Below are positions 63,638 to 64,000 of a stretch of 64,000 nt of DNA, in pieces. The position numbers and the translations under genes were made by a program. This DNA comes from Woeseiaceae bacterium. GTDB taxonomy: Bacteria; Pseudomonadota; Gammaproteobacteria; Steroidobacterales; Woeseiaceae. Location of the stretch: positions 1 through 64,000 of the forward strand of contig JANQPG010000016.1 of assembly GCA_028289545.1 (NCBI GenBank), in the 5' to 3' direction. The stretch's first letter is position 1, and each line of letters begins with the position of its first letter. The notes below the pieces were generated by a model. That model had not been told where the DNA came from, did no database searches, and saw nothing but the letters and a program-made list of their open reading frames with translations.

Positions 63638-63718
63638 TTGACCATGACCATCCTGAAACGTGTTTATTTTGCCGCGGCGCTGGCGTCCGCGGTATTCCTC
63701 GCGGTCTCGCTGTTTTAG
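63638..63718 (+). CDS. Candidate small membrane protein of 26 residues
   Basis: From TTG 63638, eight nt after AAGGAG, the frame reads MTMTILKRVYFAAALASAVFLAVSLF and stops at TAG 63718. It is one uninterrupted hydrophobic helix with a basic N-terminal side, as in many short bacterial membrane proteins. ATG 63644 is an in-frame alternative. It lies 114 nt before the gene at 63832. Confidence 0.45.
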   Translation: MTMTILKRVYFAAALASAVFLAVSLF

Positions 63719-63831
63719 CCGGCTGTTCCAGCTGACTTTTCTGGCCGACAGCACCCGTCGACGGGCCGGATGCCCGCGACCGGCTGATTCGAGGTAAGCT
63801 CCAGCCATCGAAATTCAATGGGGAAGGGCTC

Positions 63832-64000
63832 ATGCGAGGTGCTGTCGCGACATTGGTCGCACTCTGCGCGGTTGTCGCGAGCGGCGCCGCGCGTGCCGAG
63901 GTTCTGAGTTCAGCGCCCGCCGGTTTTGTTGTCAGCCACGAAGTCATTATCGGCGCCGGACGGGACGCCGTCTTTGATGCGGCCGCCAGCGATGTCGGCC
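63832..64000 (+). CDS. Exported SRPBCC-like protein, partial at right edge
   Basis: ATG 63832 has GGGGAAGGG upstream. A signal peptide (MRGAVATLVALCAVVASGAARA) is followed by SSAPAGFVVSHEVIIGAGRD, which resembles the start of an SRPBCC/START-like ligand-binding domain. The frame is open to the window edge. The rest is not visible, so the domain call is tentative. Confidence 0.6.
   Translation, partial: MRGAVATLVALCAVVASGAARAEVLSSAPAGFVVSHEVIIGAGRDAVFDAAASDVG

Overview
The window is a dense, GC-rich (about 60 percent by eye) chromosomal segment of a gammaproteobacterium. It has no insertion sequences, CRISPR arrays, tRNA or rRNA that I can see. The block aroQ-accB-accC-prmA-dusB-fis-purH-purD next to dsbD and groESL, and rhlB divergent from trxA-rho, are classic gammaproteobacterial arrangements. 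A CIRCE operator in front of groES (so an HrcA regulator rather than only sigma-32 control) and a DUF3426 zinc-ribbon gene between prmA and dusB point away from enterics, towards the Xanthomonadales/Chromatiales-like part of the class. A marine Woeseia/Steroidobacter-type organism is a guess only.

Layout. 1-4.9 kb: cysQ (cut by the left edge), yrfG, rhlB, trxA, rho. 5-10.6 kb: accessory genes on the minus strand (chrA, a SUFU-domain protein, DUF5996, GNAT, DUF3291, hydrolase). 10.7-21.9 kb: a long minus-strand housekeeping run (moeA, purD, purH, fis, dusB, DUF3426, prmA, accC, accB, aroQ). 21.9-27.2 kb: periplasmic thiol redox genes (TlpA-like, DsbD with two alpha domains), then groESL with promoter, CIRCE and terminator. 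27.2-35.2 kb: an FkbM methyltransferase, then a tightly packed six-gene minus-strand operon. It encodes a small TPR lipoprotein, a membrane protein with two His pairs suited to two b hemes, a 21-heme cytochrome c, a 9-heme cytochrome c, a SPOR-TPR-beta-barrel fusion and a lipoprotein. 35.4-44 kb: an exported Sel1/ankyrin protein, a large HYR-repeat cytochrome lipoprotein paired with a DUF1501 Tat protein, and msrQ/msrP. 44.2-48.5 kb: a DsbA-family protein and a type-2 ileS behind a complete T-box leader. 48.6-64 kb: murI, an M49-like peptidase, folE, msrA, an M23 peptidase, a TPR/TonB-C protein, an SOS-boxed radical SAM gene, mscS, an EamA transporter, a yellow-like protein, a rhomboid protease and a sirtuin.

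The best candidate for an undescribed system is the six-gene operon at 28398-35151. Read as a unit it could carry electrons from the quinone pool, through a di-heme-b membrane protein and 30 c-type hemes, to an outer-membrane barrel. The barrel also carries a peptidoglycan-binding SPOR domain, which is not part of known porin-cytochrome conduits. A CRP-type site lies in its upstream region, and a perfect consensus CRP site precedes the HYR-cytochrome/DUF1501 pair, suggesting common control.

The second standout is the ileS locus. A Firmicutes-style transcriptional T-box (isoleucine specifier ATC, T-box core and terminator all visible) precedes a type-2 IleRS whose HxGH signature reads GIHH. 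Smaller points of interest are an SOS box on a radical SAM gene, a 47-bp triplication creating two TAATG-coupled 15-codon reading frames between sirtuin and rhomboid, and a DsbD with two intact alpha domains. All functions were assigned by reading translations and motifs; no database search was run.
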